Below are positions 8,001 to 22,600 of a DNA stretch of 64,000 nucleotides, piece after piece. Each line of letters opens with the position of its first letter. Positions within the stretch are counted from its first letter, which is position 1. The translations under genes were made by a program, and so were the position numbers. The DNA comes from Linyphia triangularis (lineage: Eukaryota > Arthropoda > Arachnida > Araneae > Linyphiidae), in NCBI GenBank assembly GCA_963978545.1, contig CAXBTE010000017.1, positions 1-64,000 on the forward strand. The letters run 5' to 3'. The notes beneath the pieces are model-generated. The model was not told where the DNA came from. It was given only the letters and a program-made list of their open reading frames with translations, and did not search any database.

Positions 8001-10953
8001 GTTGTTTTTTTCAGTGGTACACATACATAATTTTTACACAGAGAGTTTTGGGAGCACAATGTTGTAACTTGGCAACATTGAAGTTCATTAATAGGAGATT
8101 CTTAAAAACGAAAATCTTAACAACCACTAAATATTAAGGGGGTCGAAAGTTGATCCCAAAAAAGGACTGCATTTCAAACACTGAAAATTTCTGAATTTTA
8201 CCTACATTTTGGGCTATAAACTGAATTAAGGGTCCTTTATTGGGCAGATTTGAAATAAAGTGACTGCAAATCATATTTCTATTTTAAAACCAAAATCTGG
8301 AAGCATTTTGAGCCATTTTTTGGAAAAGTGATTTTTTCATAAATTTCGAAAAATTTGAAAATTCAAAAAATTATTTTTTCAGTCACATTTGGACAGAATA
8401 TGAATATAAAACATATTTCAGGTCCACAAAAAAAATTTGGTAGCATTTGAGCCACTATTTTCAAAGTTCAAAATTTCCCTTTGAAAATACATTGATTTTA
8501 CAGTTTTTGAATTTTTACGCATAGTGTATTTGGAGCACAGTATTGTAACTTGGCCACATTTAAGGTCTTCTATAGGAGATTCTTAAAAACGAAAATCTTA
8601 ACAACCACAAAATATTAAGGGGGTCAAAATTTGCAAAGTTGTTTTTTTCAGTGGTACACATACATAATTTTTACACAGAGAGTTTTGGGAGCACAATGTT
8701 GTAACTTGGCAACATTGAAGTTCATTAATAGGAGATTCTTAAAAACGAAAATCTTAACAACCACTAAATATTAAGGGGGTCGAAAGTTGATCCCAAAAAA
8801 GGACTGCATTTCAAACACTGAAAATTTCTGAATTTTACCTACATTTTGGGCTATAAACTGAATTAAGGGTCCTTTATTGGGCAGATTTTAAATAAAGTGA
8901 CTGCAAATCATATTTCTATTTTAAAACCAAAATCTGGAAGCATTTTGAGCCATTTTTTGGAAAAGTGATTTTTTCATAAAATTTCCTAAGGCTAACCTCT
9001 TTGAAAAATTTCGAAAAATTTGAAAATTCAAAAAATTATTTTTTCAGTCACATTTGGACAGAATATGAATATAAAACATATTTCAGGTCCACAAAAAAAA
9101 TTTGGTAGCATTTGAGCCACTATTTTCAAAGTTCAAAATTTCCCTTTGAAAATACATTGATTTTACAGTTTTTGAATTTTTACTCATAGTGTATTTGGAG
9201 CACAGTATTGTAACTTGGCCACATTTAAGGTCTTCTATAGGAGATTCTTAAAAACGAAAATCTTAACAACTACAAAATATTAAGGGGGTCAAAATTTGCA
9301 AATTTGTTTTTTTCAGTGGTACACATACATAATTTTTACACAGAGAGTTTTGGGAGCACAATGTTGTGACTTGGCCACATTGAAGTTCATTAATAGGAGA
9401 TTCTTAAAAATGAAAATCTTAACAACCACTAAATATTAAGGGGGTCGAAAGTTGATCCCAAAAAAGGACTGCATTTCAAACACTGAAAATTTCTGAATTT
9501 TACCTACATTTTGGGCTATAAACTGAATTAAGGGTCCTTTATTGGGCAGATTTGAAATAAAGTGACTGCAAATCATATTTCTATTTTAAAACCAAAATCT
9601 GGAAGCATTTTGAGCCATTTTTTGGAAAAGTGATTTTTTCATAAAATTTCCTAAGGCTAACCCCTTTGAAAAATTTCGAAAAATTTGAAAATTCAAAAAA
9701 TTATTTTTTCAGTCACATTTGGACAGAATATGAATATAAAACATATTTCAGGTCCCCAAAAAAAATTTGGTAGCATTTGAGCCACTATTTTCAAAGTTCA
9801 AAATTTCCCTTTGAAAATACATTGATTTTACAGTTTTTGAATTTTTACTCATAGTGTATTTTGAGCACAGTATTGTAACTTGGCCACATTTAAGGTCTTC
9901 TATAGGAGATTCTTAAAAACGAAAATCTTAACAACCACAAAATATTAAGGGGGTCAAAATTTGCAAAGTTGTTTTTTTCAGTGGTACACATACATAATTT
10001 TTACACAGAGAGTTTTGGGAGCACAATGTTGTAACTTGGCAACATTGAAGTTCATTAATAGGAGATTCTTAAAAACGAAAATCTTAACAACCACTAAATA
10101 TTAAGGGGGTCGAAAGTTGATCCCAAAAAAGGATTGCATTTCAAACACTGAAAATTTCTGAATTTTACCTACATTTTGGGCTATAAACTGAATTAAGGGT
10201 CCTTTTTTGGGCAGATTTGAAATAAAATGACTGCAAATCATATTTCTATTTTAAAACCAAAATCTGGAAGCATTTTGAGCCATTTTTTGGAAAAGTGATT
10301 TTTTCATAAAATTTCCTAAGGCTAACCCCTTTGAAAAATTTCGAAAAATTTGAAAATTCAAAAAATTATTTTTTCAGTCACATTTGGACAGAATATAAAT
10401 ATAAAACATATTTCAGGTCCCCCAAAAAAATTTGGTAGCATTTGAGCCACTATTTTCAAAGTTCAAAATTTCCCTTTGAAAATACATTGATTTTACAGTT
10501 TTTGAATTTTTACTCATAGTGTATTTGGAGCACAGTATTGTAACTTGGCCACATTTAAGGTCTTCTATAGGAGATTCTTAAAAACGAAAATCTTAACAAC
10601 CACAAAATATTAAGGGGGTCAAAATTTGCAAAGTTGTTTTTTTCAGTGGTACACATACATAATTTTTACACAGAGAGTTTTGGGAGCACAATGTTGTAAC
10701 TTGGCAACATTGAAGTTCATTAATAGGAGATTCTTAAAAACGAAAATCTTAACAACCACTAAATATTAAGGGGGTCGAAAGTTGATCCCAAAAAAGGACT
10801 GCATTTCAAACACTGAAAATTTCTGAATTTTACCTACATTTTGGGCTATAAACTGAATTAAGGGTCCTTTATTGGGCAGATTTGAAATAAAGTGACTGCA
10901 AATCATATTTCTATTTTAAAACCAAAATCTGGAAGCATTTTGAGCCATTTTTT
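5077..10953 (+). repeat. A-run 1: eight complete A monomers with partial ends
   Basis: A 437-bp partial unit (5077-5513) carries the post-cassette signature GAGCCATTATTTTC, ATTGTATTTTGGAG and ACTCGTAG. Complete units start at 5514, 6179, 6845, 7510, 8175, 8812, 9477 and 10142; unit 10807 is cut by cassette 2. Unit 8175 is only 637 bp because of a 28-bp deletion in its B module. Unit 6179 is alpha type; 5514 and 8812 are beta type; 7510 and 10142 are gamma type. Confidence 0.95.
8175..8811 (+). repeat. A monomer with 28-bp deletion in its B module
   Basis: At 8338-8349 the sequence reads CATAAATTTCGAAAAA where other units have 28 more bases, from the A-run after CAT to the AA before AAATTTCG. 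The break lies between short AAA repeats. The same unit has ACGCATAG instead of ACTCATAG at about 8517. Units 28249 and 34773 share both marks, so all three descend from one event. Confidence 0.9.
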
Positions 10954-11536
10954 GGAAAAGTGATTTTTTCATAAAATTTCCTAAGGCTAACCCCTTTGAA
11001 AAATTTCGAAAAATTTGAAAATTCAAAAAATTATTTTTTGGAAAAGTGATTTTTTCATAAAATTTCCCAAGGCTAACCCCTTTCAAAAATTTCGAAAAAT
11101 TTGAAAATTCAAAAAATTATTTTTTGGAAAAGTGATTTTTTCATAAAATTTCCTAAGGCTAACCCCTTTGAAAAATTTCGAAAAATTTGAAAATTCAAAA
11201 AATTATTTTTTGGAAAAGTGATTTTTTCATAAAATTTCCTAAGGCTAACCCCCTTTGAAAAATTTGAAAATTCAAAAAATTATTTTTTGGAAAAGTGATT
11301 TTTTCATAAAATTTCCTAAGACTAACCCCTTTGAAAAATTTCGAAAAATTTGAAAATTCAAAAAATTATTTTTTGGAAAAGTGATTTTTTCATAAAATTT
11401 CCTAAGGCTAACCCCTTTGAAAAATTTGAAAATTCAAAAAATTATTTTTTGGAAAAGTGATTTTTTCATAAAATTTCCTAAGTCTAACCCCTTTGAAAAA
11501 TTTCGAAAAATTTGAAAATTCAAAAAATTATTTTTT
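10954..11536 (+). repeat. Cassette 2 left B array (7 modules)
   Basis: Modules start at 10954, 11040, 11126, 11212, 11289, 11375 and 11451. Compared with cassette 1 there is one extra module, the second, marked by TTTCCCAAGGC and CCCTTTCAAAAATTTCG. The order of the other modules is the same as in cassette 1. Length 583 bp, the same as in cassette 5. Confidence 0.95.
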
Positions 11537-13260
11537 CAGTCAAATTTCGACAGAATATGAATATAAAACATATTTCAGGTCTTCAACTAAAATTTCCCAG
11601 CTAGTTTCAAAATTTCGTACAAAATCGTCTCCATTTCTGAGCAAACGCGTTATTTTGGATTTTTTGAATTTTAACGACAGTTTGGGCTATAAAGCGATTT
11701 AAGGGACCTTTCTTGGATAGTTTTGATAAAAAGTAACTCTTAAGCATTCTCCTATGTTAACAGCTAAATTTGACACATTTCGGACATTTCCCAGCTAAAT
11801 TCCAAAATTTCGTTCAAAACCGTCTCTATTTCTGTGCTAACGCGTTATTTTGGATTTTACTGAATTTTCCCGACAGATTGGGCTATAAATCGATTTAAGG
11901 GTCTTTTCTTGAACAGTTTTGATAAAAAGTAACTATTGAGCATTTTCAAAGCATTTCGGACATTTCCCAGCTAGTTTTAAAAATATCGTTCAAAATCGTC
12001 TCTATTTCTGTGTTAACGCGTTATTTTGGATTTTTCTGAATTTTACCGACAGTTTAGGCTATAAATCGATTTAAGGGTCCTTTCTTGAACAGTTTTGATA
12101 AAAAGTAACTTTTAAGCATACTCTTAGGTCACAGCTAAAATTTTAAAGCATTTCGGACAATTCCCAGCTAGTTTCAGAAATTGCGTTCAAAACCGTCTCT
12201 ATTTCTGTGTTAACGCGTTATTTTGGATTTTTCGGAATTCTACCAACAGTTTGGGCTATAAAGCGATTAAAGGGTCCTTTCTTGACAGTTTTGATAAAAA
12301 GTTACTTTTGAGCATTTTCAAAGCATTTCGGACAATTCCCAGCTAGTTTTAAAAATTGCTTTCAAAATCGTCTCTATTTCTGTGTTAACGCGTTATTTTG
12401 GATTTTTCTGAATTTTACCGACAGTTTGGGCTATAAAGCGATTTAAGGGTCCTTTCTTGACAGTTTTGATAAAAAGTAACTCTTGAGCATTTTCAAAGCA
12501 TTTCGGACAATTCCCAGCTAGTTTTAAAAATATCGTTCAAAATCGTCTCTATTTCTGTGTTAACGCGTTATTTTGGATTTTTCTGAATTTTACCGACAGT
12601 TTGGGCTATAAAGCGATTTAAGGGTCCTTTCTTGACAGTTTTGATAAAAAGTAACTCTTGAGCATTTTCAAAGCATTTCGGACAATTCCCAGCTAGTTTG
12701 AAAAATATCGTTCAAAATCGTCTCTATTTCTGTGTTAACGCGTTATTTTGGATTTTTCTGAATTTTACCGACAGTTTAGGCTATACAGCGATTTAAGGGT
12801 CCTTTCTTGACAGTTTTTATAAAAAGTTACTTTTGATCATTTTCAAAGCATTTCGGACAATTCCCAGCTAGTTTTAAAAATTGCTTTCAAAATCGTCTCT
12901 ATTTCTGTGTTAACGCGTTATTTTGGATTTTTCTGAATTTTACCGATAATTTGGGATATAAATCGATATAAGGGTCCTTTCTTGAACAGTTTTGATAAAA
13001 AGTAACTTTTGAGCATACTCTAAGGTCACAGCTAAAATTTTAAAGCATTTCGGACAATTCCCAACTAGTTTCAAAAATTGCGTTCAAAAACGTCTCCATT
13101 TCTGTGTTAACGCGTTATTTTGGATTTTTCTGAATTATACCGACAGCTTGGTTTATAAAGCGATTTGAGGGTCCTTTCTTGGGCATATTTAATAAAAAGT
13201 TACTGTAAACTATATTTCTATTTTAAAACCAAAATCTGGAAGCATTTTGAGAAATTTTTT
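11537..13260 (+). repeat. C block 2: nine C monomers
   Basis: The block has the same 1,724-bp length and the same order of 175- and 197-bp monomers as C block 1, offset by 8,896 bases. Individual monomer variants (for example GGAATTCTACCAACAG in the fourth, GGGATATAAATCGATATAAGG in the eighth, quoted only as landmarks of up to 21 bases at the equivalent positions) sit in the same places, so the whole block, not single monomers, is the unit of copying. Confidence 0.95.
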
Positions 13261-13646
13261 GGAAAAGTGATTTTTTCATAAAATTTCCTAAGTCTAACCC
13301 CTTTGAAAAATTTCGAAAAATTTGAAAATTCAAAAAATTATTTTTGGAAAAGTGATTTTTTCGTAAAATTTCCTAAGGCTAACCCCCTTGAAAAATTTGA
13401 AAATTCAAAAAATTATTTTTTGAAAAAGTGATTTTTTCATAAAATTTCCTAAGGCTAACCCCTTTGAAAAATTTGAAAATTCAAAATTTTTTTTTTTGGA
13501 AAAGTGATTTTTTCATAAAATTTCCTAAGACTAACCCCTTTGAAAAATTTGAAAATTGAAAAAATTATTTTTTGGAAAAGTGATTTTTTCATAAAATTTC
13601 CTAAGAAAAATTTCGAAAAATTTGAAAATTCAAAAAATTATTTTTT
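13261..13646 (+). repeat. Cassette 2 right B array (5 modules, shortened)
   Basis: Modules start at 13261, 13346, 13422, 13498 and 13574. This array is much shorter than that of cassette 1 (386 against 712 bp). Its last module lacks 13 bases, reading CCTAAGAAAAATTTCG. The first module has TCTAACCCC, not TCTAATCCC. Cassette 5 has the same length, the same 13-base loss and the same base, marking 2 and 5 as sister copies. Confidence 0.95.
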
Positions 13647-16600
13647 CAGTCACATTTGGACAGAATATAAATATAAAACATATTTCAGGTCCCCAAAAAA
13701 AATTTGGTAGCATTTGAGCCATTATTTTCAAAGTTCAAAATTTCCCTTTGAAAATACATTGATTGTATTTTGGAGTTTTTGAATTTTTACTCGTAGTGTA
13801 TTTGGAGCACAGTATTGTAACTTGGCCACATTTAAGGTCTTCTATAGGAGATTCTTAAAAACGAAAATCTTAACAACCACAAAATATTAAGGGGGTCAAA
13901 ATTTGCAAATTTGTTTTTTTCAGTGGTACACATACATAATTTTTACACAGAGAGTTTTGGGAGCACAATGTTGTGACTTGGCCACATTGAAGTTCATTAA
14001 TAGGAGATTCTTAAAAATGAAAATCTTAACAACCACTAAATATTAAGGGGGTCGAAAGTTTATCCCAAAAAAGGACTGCATTTCAAACACTGAAAATTTC
14101 TGAATTTTACCTACATTTTGGGCTATAAACTGAATTAAAGGGTCCTTTTTTGGGCAGATTTGAAATAAAGTGACTGCAAATCATATTTCTATTTTAAAAC
14201 CAAAATCTGGAAGCATTTTGAGCCATTTTTTGGAAAAGTGATTTTTTCATAAAATTTCCTAAGGCTAACCCCTTTGAAAAATTTCGAAAAATTTGAAAAT
14301 TCAAAAAATTATTTTTTCAGTCACATTTGGACAGAATATAAATATAATACATATTTCAGGTCCCCAAAAAAAATTTGGTAGCATTTGAGCCACTATTTTC
14401 AAAGTTCAAAATTTCCCTTTGAAAATACATTGATTTTACAGTTTTTGAATTTTTACTCATAGTGTATTTGGAGCACAGTATTGTAACTTGGCCACATTTA
14501 AGGTCTTCTATAGGAGATTCTTAAAAACGAAAATCTTAACAACCACAAAATATTAAGGGGGTCAAAATTTGCAAAGTTGTTTTTTTCAGTGGTACACATA
14601 CATAATTTTTACACAGAGAGTTTTGGGAGCACAATGTTGTAACTTGGCAACATTGAAGTTCATTAATAGGAGATTCTTAAAAACGAAAATCTTAACAACC
14701 ACTAAATATTAAGGGGGTCGAAAGTTGATCCCAAAAAAGGACTGCATTTCAAACACTGAAAATTTCTGAATTTTACCTACATTTTGGGCTATAAACTGAA
14801 TTAAGGGTCCTTTATTGGGCAGATTTGAAATAAAGTGACTGCAAATCATATTTCTATTTTAAAACCAAAATCTGGAAGCTATTTGAGCCATTTTTTGGAA
14901 AAGTGATTTTTTCATAAAATTTCCTAAGGCTAACCCCTTTGAAAAATTTCGAAAAATTTGAAAATTCAAAAAATTATTTTTTCAGTCACATTTGGACAGA
15001 ATATGAATATAAAACATATTTCAGGTCCACAAAAAAAATTTGGTAGCATTTGAGCCACTATTTTCAAAGTTCAAAATTTCCCTTTGAAAATACATTGATT
15101 TTACAGTTTTTGAATTTTTACTCATAGTGTATTTGGAGCACAGTATTGTAACTTGGCCACATTTAAGGTCTTCTATAGGAGATTCTTAAAAACGAAAATC
15201 TTAACAACCACAAAATATTAAGGGGGTCAAAATTTGCAAATTTGTTTTTTTCAGTGGTACACATACATAATTTTTACACAGAGAGTTTTGGGAGCACAAT
15301 GTTGTGACTTGGCCACATTGAAGTTCATTAATAGGAGATTCTTAAAAATGAAAATCTTAACAACCACTAAATATTAAGGGGGTCGAAAGTTTATCCCAAA
15401 AAAGGACTGCATTTCAAACACTGAAAATTTCTGAATTTTACCTACATTTTGGGCTATAAACTGAATTAAAGGGTCCTTTTTTGGGCAGATTTGAAATAAA
15501 GTGACTGCAAATCATATTTCTATTTTAAAACCAAAATCTGGAAGCATTTTGAGCCATTTTTTGGAAAAGTGATTTTTTCATAAAATTTCCTAAGGCTAAC
15601 CCCTTTGAAAAATTTCGAAAAATTTGAAAATTCAAAAAATTATTTTTTCAGTCACATTTGGACAGAATATAAATATAAAACATATTTCAGGTCCTCAAAA
15701 AAAATTTGGTAGCATTTGAGCCACTATTTTCAAAGTTAAAAATTTCCCTTTGAAAATACATTGATTTTACAGTTTTTGAATTTTTACTCATAGTGTATTT
15801 GGAGCACAGTATTGTAACTTGGCCACATTTAAGGTCTTCTATAGGAGATTCTTAAAAACGAAAATCTTAACAACCACAAAATATTAAGGGGGTCAAAATT
15901 TGCAAAGTTGTTTTTTTCAGTGGTACACATACATAATTTTTACACAGAGAGTTTTGGGAGCACAATGTTGTAACTTGGCAACATTGAAGTTCATTAATAG
16001 GAGATTCTTAAAAATGAAAATCTTAACAACCACTAAATATTAAGGGGGTCGAAAGTTTATCCCAAAAAAGGACTGCATTTCAAACACTGAAAATTTCTGA
16101 ATTTTACCTACATTTTGGGCTATAAACTGAATTAAGGGTCCTTTATTGGGCAGATTTGAAATAAAGTGACTGCAAATCATATTTCTATTTTAAAACCAAA
16201 ATCTGGAAGCATTTTGAGCCATTTTTTGGAAAAGTGATTTTTTCATAAAATTTCCTAAGGCTAACCCCTTTGAAAAATTTCGAAAAATTTGAAAATTCAA
16301 AAAATTATTTTTTCAGTCACATTTGGACAGAATATGAATATAAAACATATTTCAGGTCCACAAAAAAAATTTGGTAGCATTTGAGCCACTATTTTCAAAG
16401 TTCAAAATTTCCCTTTGAAAATACATTGATTTTACAGTTTTTGAATTTTTACTCATAGTGTATTTGGAGCACAGTATTGTAACTTGGCCACATTTAAGGT
16501 CTTCTATAGGAGATTCTTAAAAACGAAAATCTTAACAACCACAAAATATTAAGGGGGTCAAAATTTGCAAAGTTGTTTTTTTCAGTGGTACACATACATA

Positions 16601-19600
16601 ATTTTTACACAGAGAGTTTTGGGAGCACAATGTTGTAACTTGGCAACATTGAAGTTCATTAATAGGAGATTCTTAAAAACGAAAATCTTAACAACCACTA
16701 AATATTAAGGGGGTCGAAAGTTGATCCCAAAAAAGGACTGCATTTCAAACACTGAAAATTTCTGAATTTTACCTACATTTTGGGCTATAAACTGAATTAA
16801 GGGTCCTTTATTGGGCAGATTTTAAATAAAGTGACTGCAAATCATATTTCTATTTTAAAACCAAAATCTGGAAGCATTTTGAGCCATTTTTTGGAAAAGT
16901 GATTTTTTCATAAAATTTCCTAAGGCTAACCCCTTTGAAAAATTTCGAAAAATTTGAAAATTCAAAAAATTATTTTTTCAGTCACATTTGGACAGAATAT
17001 GAATATAAAACATATTTCAGGTCCACAAAAAAAATTTGGTAGCATTTGAGCCACTATTTTCAAAGTTCAAAATTTCCCTTTGAAAATACATTGATTTTAC
17101 AGTTTTTGAATTTTTACTCATAGTGTATTTGGAGCACAGTATTGTAACTTGGCCACATTTAAGGTCTTCTATAGGAGATTCTTAAAAACGAAAATCTTAA
17201 CAACTACAAAATATTAAGGGGGTCAAAATTTGCAAATTTGTTTTTTTCAGTGGTACACATACATAATTTTTACACAGAGAGTTTTGGGAGCACAATGTTG
17301 TGACTTGGCCACATTGAAGTTCATTAATAGGAGATTCTTAAAAATGAAAATCTTAACAACCACTAAATATTAAGGGGGTCGAAAGTTGATCCCAAAAAAG
17401 GACTGCATTTCAAACACTGAAAATTTCTGAATTTTACCTACATTTTGGGCTATAAACTGAATTAAAGGGTCCTTTTTTGGGCAGATTTGAAATAAAGTGA
17501 CTGCAAATCATATTTCTATTTTAAAACCAAAATCTGGAAGCATTTTGAGCCATTTTTTGGAAAAGTGATTTTTTCATAAAATTTCCTAAGGCTAACCCCT
17601 TTGAAAAATTTCGAAAAATTTGAAAATTCAAAAAATTATTTTTTCAGTCACATTTGGACAGAATATAAATATAAAACATATTTCAGGTCCCCAAAAAAAA
17701 TTTGGTAGCATTTGAGCCACTATTTTCAAAGTTCAAAATTTCCCTTTGAAAATACATTGATTTTACAGTTTTTGAATTTTTACTCATAGTGTATTTGGAG
17801 CACAGTATTGTAACTTGGCCACATTTAAGGTCTTCTATAGGAGATTCTTAAAAACGAAAATCTTAACAACCACAAAATATTAAGGGGGTCAAAATTTGCA
17901 AAGTTGTTTTTTTCAGTGGTACACATACATAATTTTTACACAGAGAGTTTTGGGAGCACAATGTTGTAACTTGGCAACATTGAAGTTCATTAATAGGAGA
18001 TTCTTAAAAACGAAAATCTTAACAACCACTAAATATTAAGGGGGTCGAAAGTTGATCCCAAAAAAGGACTGCATTTCAAACACTGAAAATTTCTGAATTT
18101 TACCTACATTTTGGGCTATAAACTGAATTAAGGGTCCTTTTTTGGGCAGATTTGAAATAAAATGACTGCAAATCATATTTCTATTTTAAAACCAAAATCT
18201 GGAAGCATTTTGAGCCATTTTTTGGAAAAGTGATTTTTTCATAAAATTTCCTAAGGCTAACCCCTTTGAAAAATTTCGAAAAATTTGAAAATTCAAAAAA
18301 TTATTTTTTCAGTCACATTTGGACAGAATATAAATATAAAACATATTTCAGGTCCCCCAAAAAAATTTGGTAGCATTTGAGCCACTATTTTCAAAGTTCA
18401 AAATTTCCCTTTGAAAATACATTGATTTTACAGTTTTTGAATTTTTACTCATAGTGTATTTGGAGCACAGTATTGTAACTTGGCCACATTTAAGGTCTTC
18501 TATAGGAGATTCTTAAAAACGAAAATCTTAACAACCACAAAATATTAAGGGGGTCAAAATTTGCAAAGTTGTTTTTTTCAGTGGTACACATACATAATTT
18601 TTACACAGAGAGTTTTGGGAGCACAATGTTGTAACTTGGCAACATTGAAGTTCATTAATAGGAGATTCTTAAAAACGAAAATCTTAACAACCACTAAATA
18701 TTAAGGGGGTCGAAAGTTGATCCCAAAAAAGGACTGCATTTCAAACACTGAAAATTTCTGAATTTTACCTACATTTTGGGCTATAAACTGAATTAAGGGT
18801 CCTTTTTTGGGCAGATTTGAAATAAAATGACTGCAAATCATATTTCTATTTTAAAACCAAAATCTGGAAGCATTTTGAGCCATTTTTTGGAAAAGTGATT
18901 TTTTCATAAAATTTCCTAAGGCTAACCCCTTTGAAAAATTTCGAAAAATTTGAAAATTCAAAAAATTATTTTTTCAGTCACATTTGGACAGAATATAAAT
19001 ATAAAACATATTTCAGGTCCCCCAAAAAAATTTGGTAGCATTTGAGCCACTATTTTCAAAGTTCAAAATTTCCCTTTGAAAATACATTGATTTTACAGTT
19101 TTTGAATTTTTACTCATAGTGTATTTGGAGCACAGTATTGTAACTTGGCCACATTTAAGGTCTTCTATAGGAGATTCTTAAAAACGAAAATCTTAACAAC
19201 CACAAAATATTAAGGGGGTCAAAATTTGCAAAGTTGTTTTTTTCAGTGGTACACATACATAATTTTTACACAGAGAGTTTTGGGAGCACAATGTTGTAAC
19301 TTGGCAACATTGAAGTTCATTAATAGGAGATTCTTAAAAACGAAAATCTTAACAACCACTAAATATTAAGGGGGTCGAAAGTTGATCCCAAAAAAGGACT
19401 GCATTTCAAACACTGAAAATTTCTGAATTTTACCTACATTTTGGGCTATAAACTGAATTAAGGGTCCTTTATTGGGCAGATTTGAAATAAAGTGACTGCA
19501 AATCATATTTCTATTTTAAAACCAAAATCTGGAAGCATTTTGAGCCATTTTTTGGAAAAGTGATTTTTTCATAAAATTTCCTAAGGCTAACCCCTTTGAA

Positions 19601-22600
19601 AAATTTCGAAAAATATGAAAATTCAAAAAATTATTTTTTCAGTCACATTTGGACAGAATATGAATATAAAACATATTTCAGGACCCCAAAAAAATTTTGG
19701 TAGCATTTGAGCCACTATTTTCAAAGTTCAAAATTTCCCTTTGAAAATACATTGATTTTACAGTTTTTGAATTTTTACTCATAGTGTATTTGGAGCACAG
19801 TATTGTAACTTGGCCACATTTAAGGTCTTCTATAGGAGATTCTTAAAAACGAAAATCTTAACAACCACAAAATATTAAGGGGGTCAAAATTTGCAAAGTT
19901 GTTTTTTTCAGTGGTACACATACATAATTTTTACACAGAGAGTTTTGGGAGCACAATGTTGTAACTTGGCCACATTGAAGTTCATTAATAGGAGATTCTT
20001 AAAAACGAAAATCTTAACAACCACTAAATATTAAGGGGGTCGAAAGTTGATCCCAAAAAAGGACTGCATTTCAAACACTGAAAATTTCTGAATTTTACCT
20101 ACATTTTGGGCTATAAACTGAATTAAGGGTCCTTTTTTGGGCAGATTTGAAATAAAGTGACTGCAAATCATATTTCTATTTTAAAACCAAAATCTGGAAG
20201 CATTTTGAGCCATTTTTTGGAAAAGTGATTTTTTCATAAAATTTCCTAAGGCTAACCCCTTTGAAAAATTTCGAAAAATTTGAAAATTCAAAAAATTATT
20301 TTTTCAGTCACATTTGGAATATAAATATAAAACATATTTCAGGTCCCCCAAAAAAATTTGGTAGCATTTGAGCCACTATTTTCAAAGTTCAAAATTTCCC
20401 TTTGAAAATACATTGATTTTACAGTTTTTGAATTTTTACTCATAGTGTATTTGGAGCACAGTATTGTAACTTGGCCACATTTAAGGTCTTCTATAGGAGA
20501 TTCTTAAAAACGAAAATCTTAACAACCACAAAATATTAAGGGGGTCAAAATTTGCAAAGTTGTTTTTTTCAGTGGTACACATACATAATTTTTACACAGA
20601 GAGTTTTGGGAGCACAATGTTGTAACTTGGCAACATTGAAGTTCATTAATAGGAGATTCTTAAAAACGAAAATCTTAACAACCACTAAATATTAAGGGGG
20701 TCGAAAGTTGATCCCAAAAAAGGACTGCATTTCAAACACTGAAAATTTCTGAATTTTACCTACATTTTGGGCTATAAACTGAATTAAGGGTCCTTTAATG
20801 GGCAGATTTGAAATAAAGTGACTGCAAATCATATTTCTATTTTAAAACCAAAATCTGGAAGCATTTTGAGCCATTTTTTGGAAAAGTGATTTTTTCATAA
20901 AATTTCCTAAGGCTAACCCCTTTGAAAAATTTCGAAAAATTTGAAAATTCAAAAAATTATTTTTTCAGTCACATTTGGACAGAATATGAATATAAAACAT
21001 ATTTCAGGTCCCCAAAAAAAATTTGGTAGCATTTGAGCCACTATTTTCAAAGTTCAAAATTTCCCTTTGAAAATACATTGATTTTACAGTTTTTGAATTT
21101 TTACTCATAGTGTATTTGGAGCACAGTATTGTAACTTGGCCACATTTAAGGTCTTCTATAGGAGATTCTTAAAAACGAAAATCTTAACAACCACAAAATA
21201 TTAAGGGGGTCAAAATTTGCAAAGTTGTTTTTTTCAGTGGTACACATACATAATTTTTACACAGAGAGTTTTGGGAGCACAATGTTGTAACTTGGCAACA
21301 TTGAAGTTCATTAATAGGAGATTCTTAAAAACGAAAATCTTAACAACCACTAAATATTAAGGGGGTCGAAAGTTGATCCCAAAAAAGGACTGCATTTCAA
21401 ACACTGAAAATTTCTGAATTTTACCTACATTTTGGGCTATAAACTGAATTAAGGGTCCTTTATTGGGCAGATTTGAAATAAAGTGACTGCAAATCATATT
21501 TCTATTTTAAAACCAAAATCTGGAAGCATTTTGAGCCATTTTTTGGAAAAGTGATTTTTTCATAAAATTTCCTAAGGCTAACCCCTTTGAAAAATTTCGA
21601 AAAATTTGAAAATTCAAAAAATTATTTTTTCAGTCACATTTGGACAGAATATGAATATAAAACATATTTCAGGTCCACAAAAAAAATTTGGTAGCATTTG
21701 AGCCACTATTTTCAAAGTTCAAAATTTCCCTTTGAAAATACCTTGATTTTACAGTTTTTGAATTTTTACTCATAGTGTATTTGGAGCACAGTATTGTAAC
21801 TTGGCCACATTTAAGGTCTTCTATAGGAGATTCTTAAAAACGAAAATCTTAACAACCACAAAATATTAAGGGGGTCAAAATTTGCAAATTTGTTTTTTTC
21901 AGTGGTACACATACATAATTTTTACACAGAGAGTTTTGGGAGCACAATGTTGTGACTTGGCCACATTGAAGTTCATTAATAGGAGATTCTTAAAAATGAA
22001 AATCTTAACAACCACTAAATATTAAGGGGGTCGAAAGTTTATCCCAAAAAAGGACTGCATTTCAAACACTGAAAATTTCTGAATTTTACCTACATTTTGG
22101 GCTATAAACTGAATTAAAGGGTCCTTTTTTGGGCAGATTTGAAATAAAGTGACTGCAAATCATATTTCTATTTTAAAACCAAAATCTGGAAGCATTTTGA
22201 GCCATTTTTTGGAAAAGTGATTTTTTCATAAAATTTCCTAAGGCTACCCCTTTGAAAAATTTCGAAAAATTTGAAAATTCAAAAAATTATTTTTTCAGTC
22301 ACATTTGGACAGAATATGAATATAAAACATATTTCAGGTCCCCAAAAAAAATTTGGTAGCATTTGAGCCACTATTTTCAAAGTTCAAAATTTCCCTTTGA
22401 AAATACATTGATTTTACAGTTTTTGAATTTTTACTCATAGTGTATTTGGAGCACAGTATTGTAACTTGGCCACATTTAAGGTCTTCTATAGGAGATTCTT
22501 AAAAACGAAAATCTTAACAACCACAAATTATTAAGGGGGTCAAAATTTGCAAAGTTGTTTTTTTCAGTGGTACACATACATAATTTTTACACAGAGAGTT

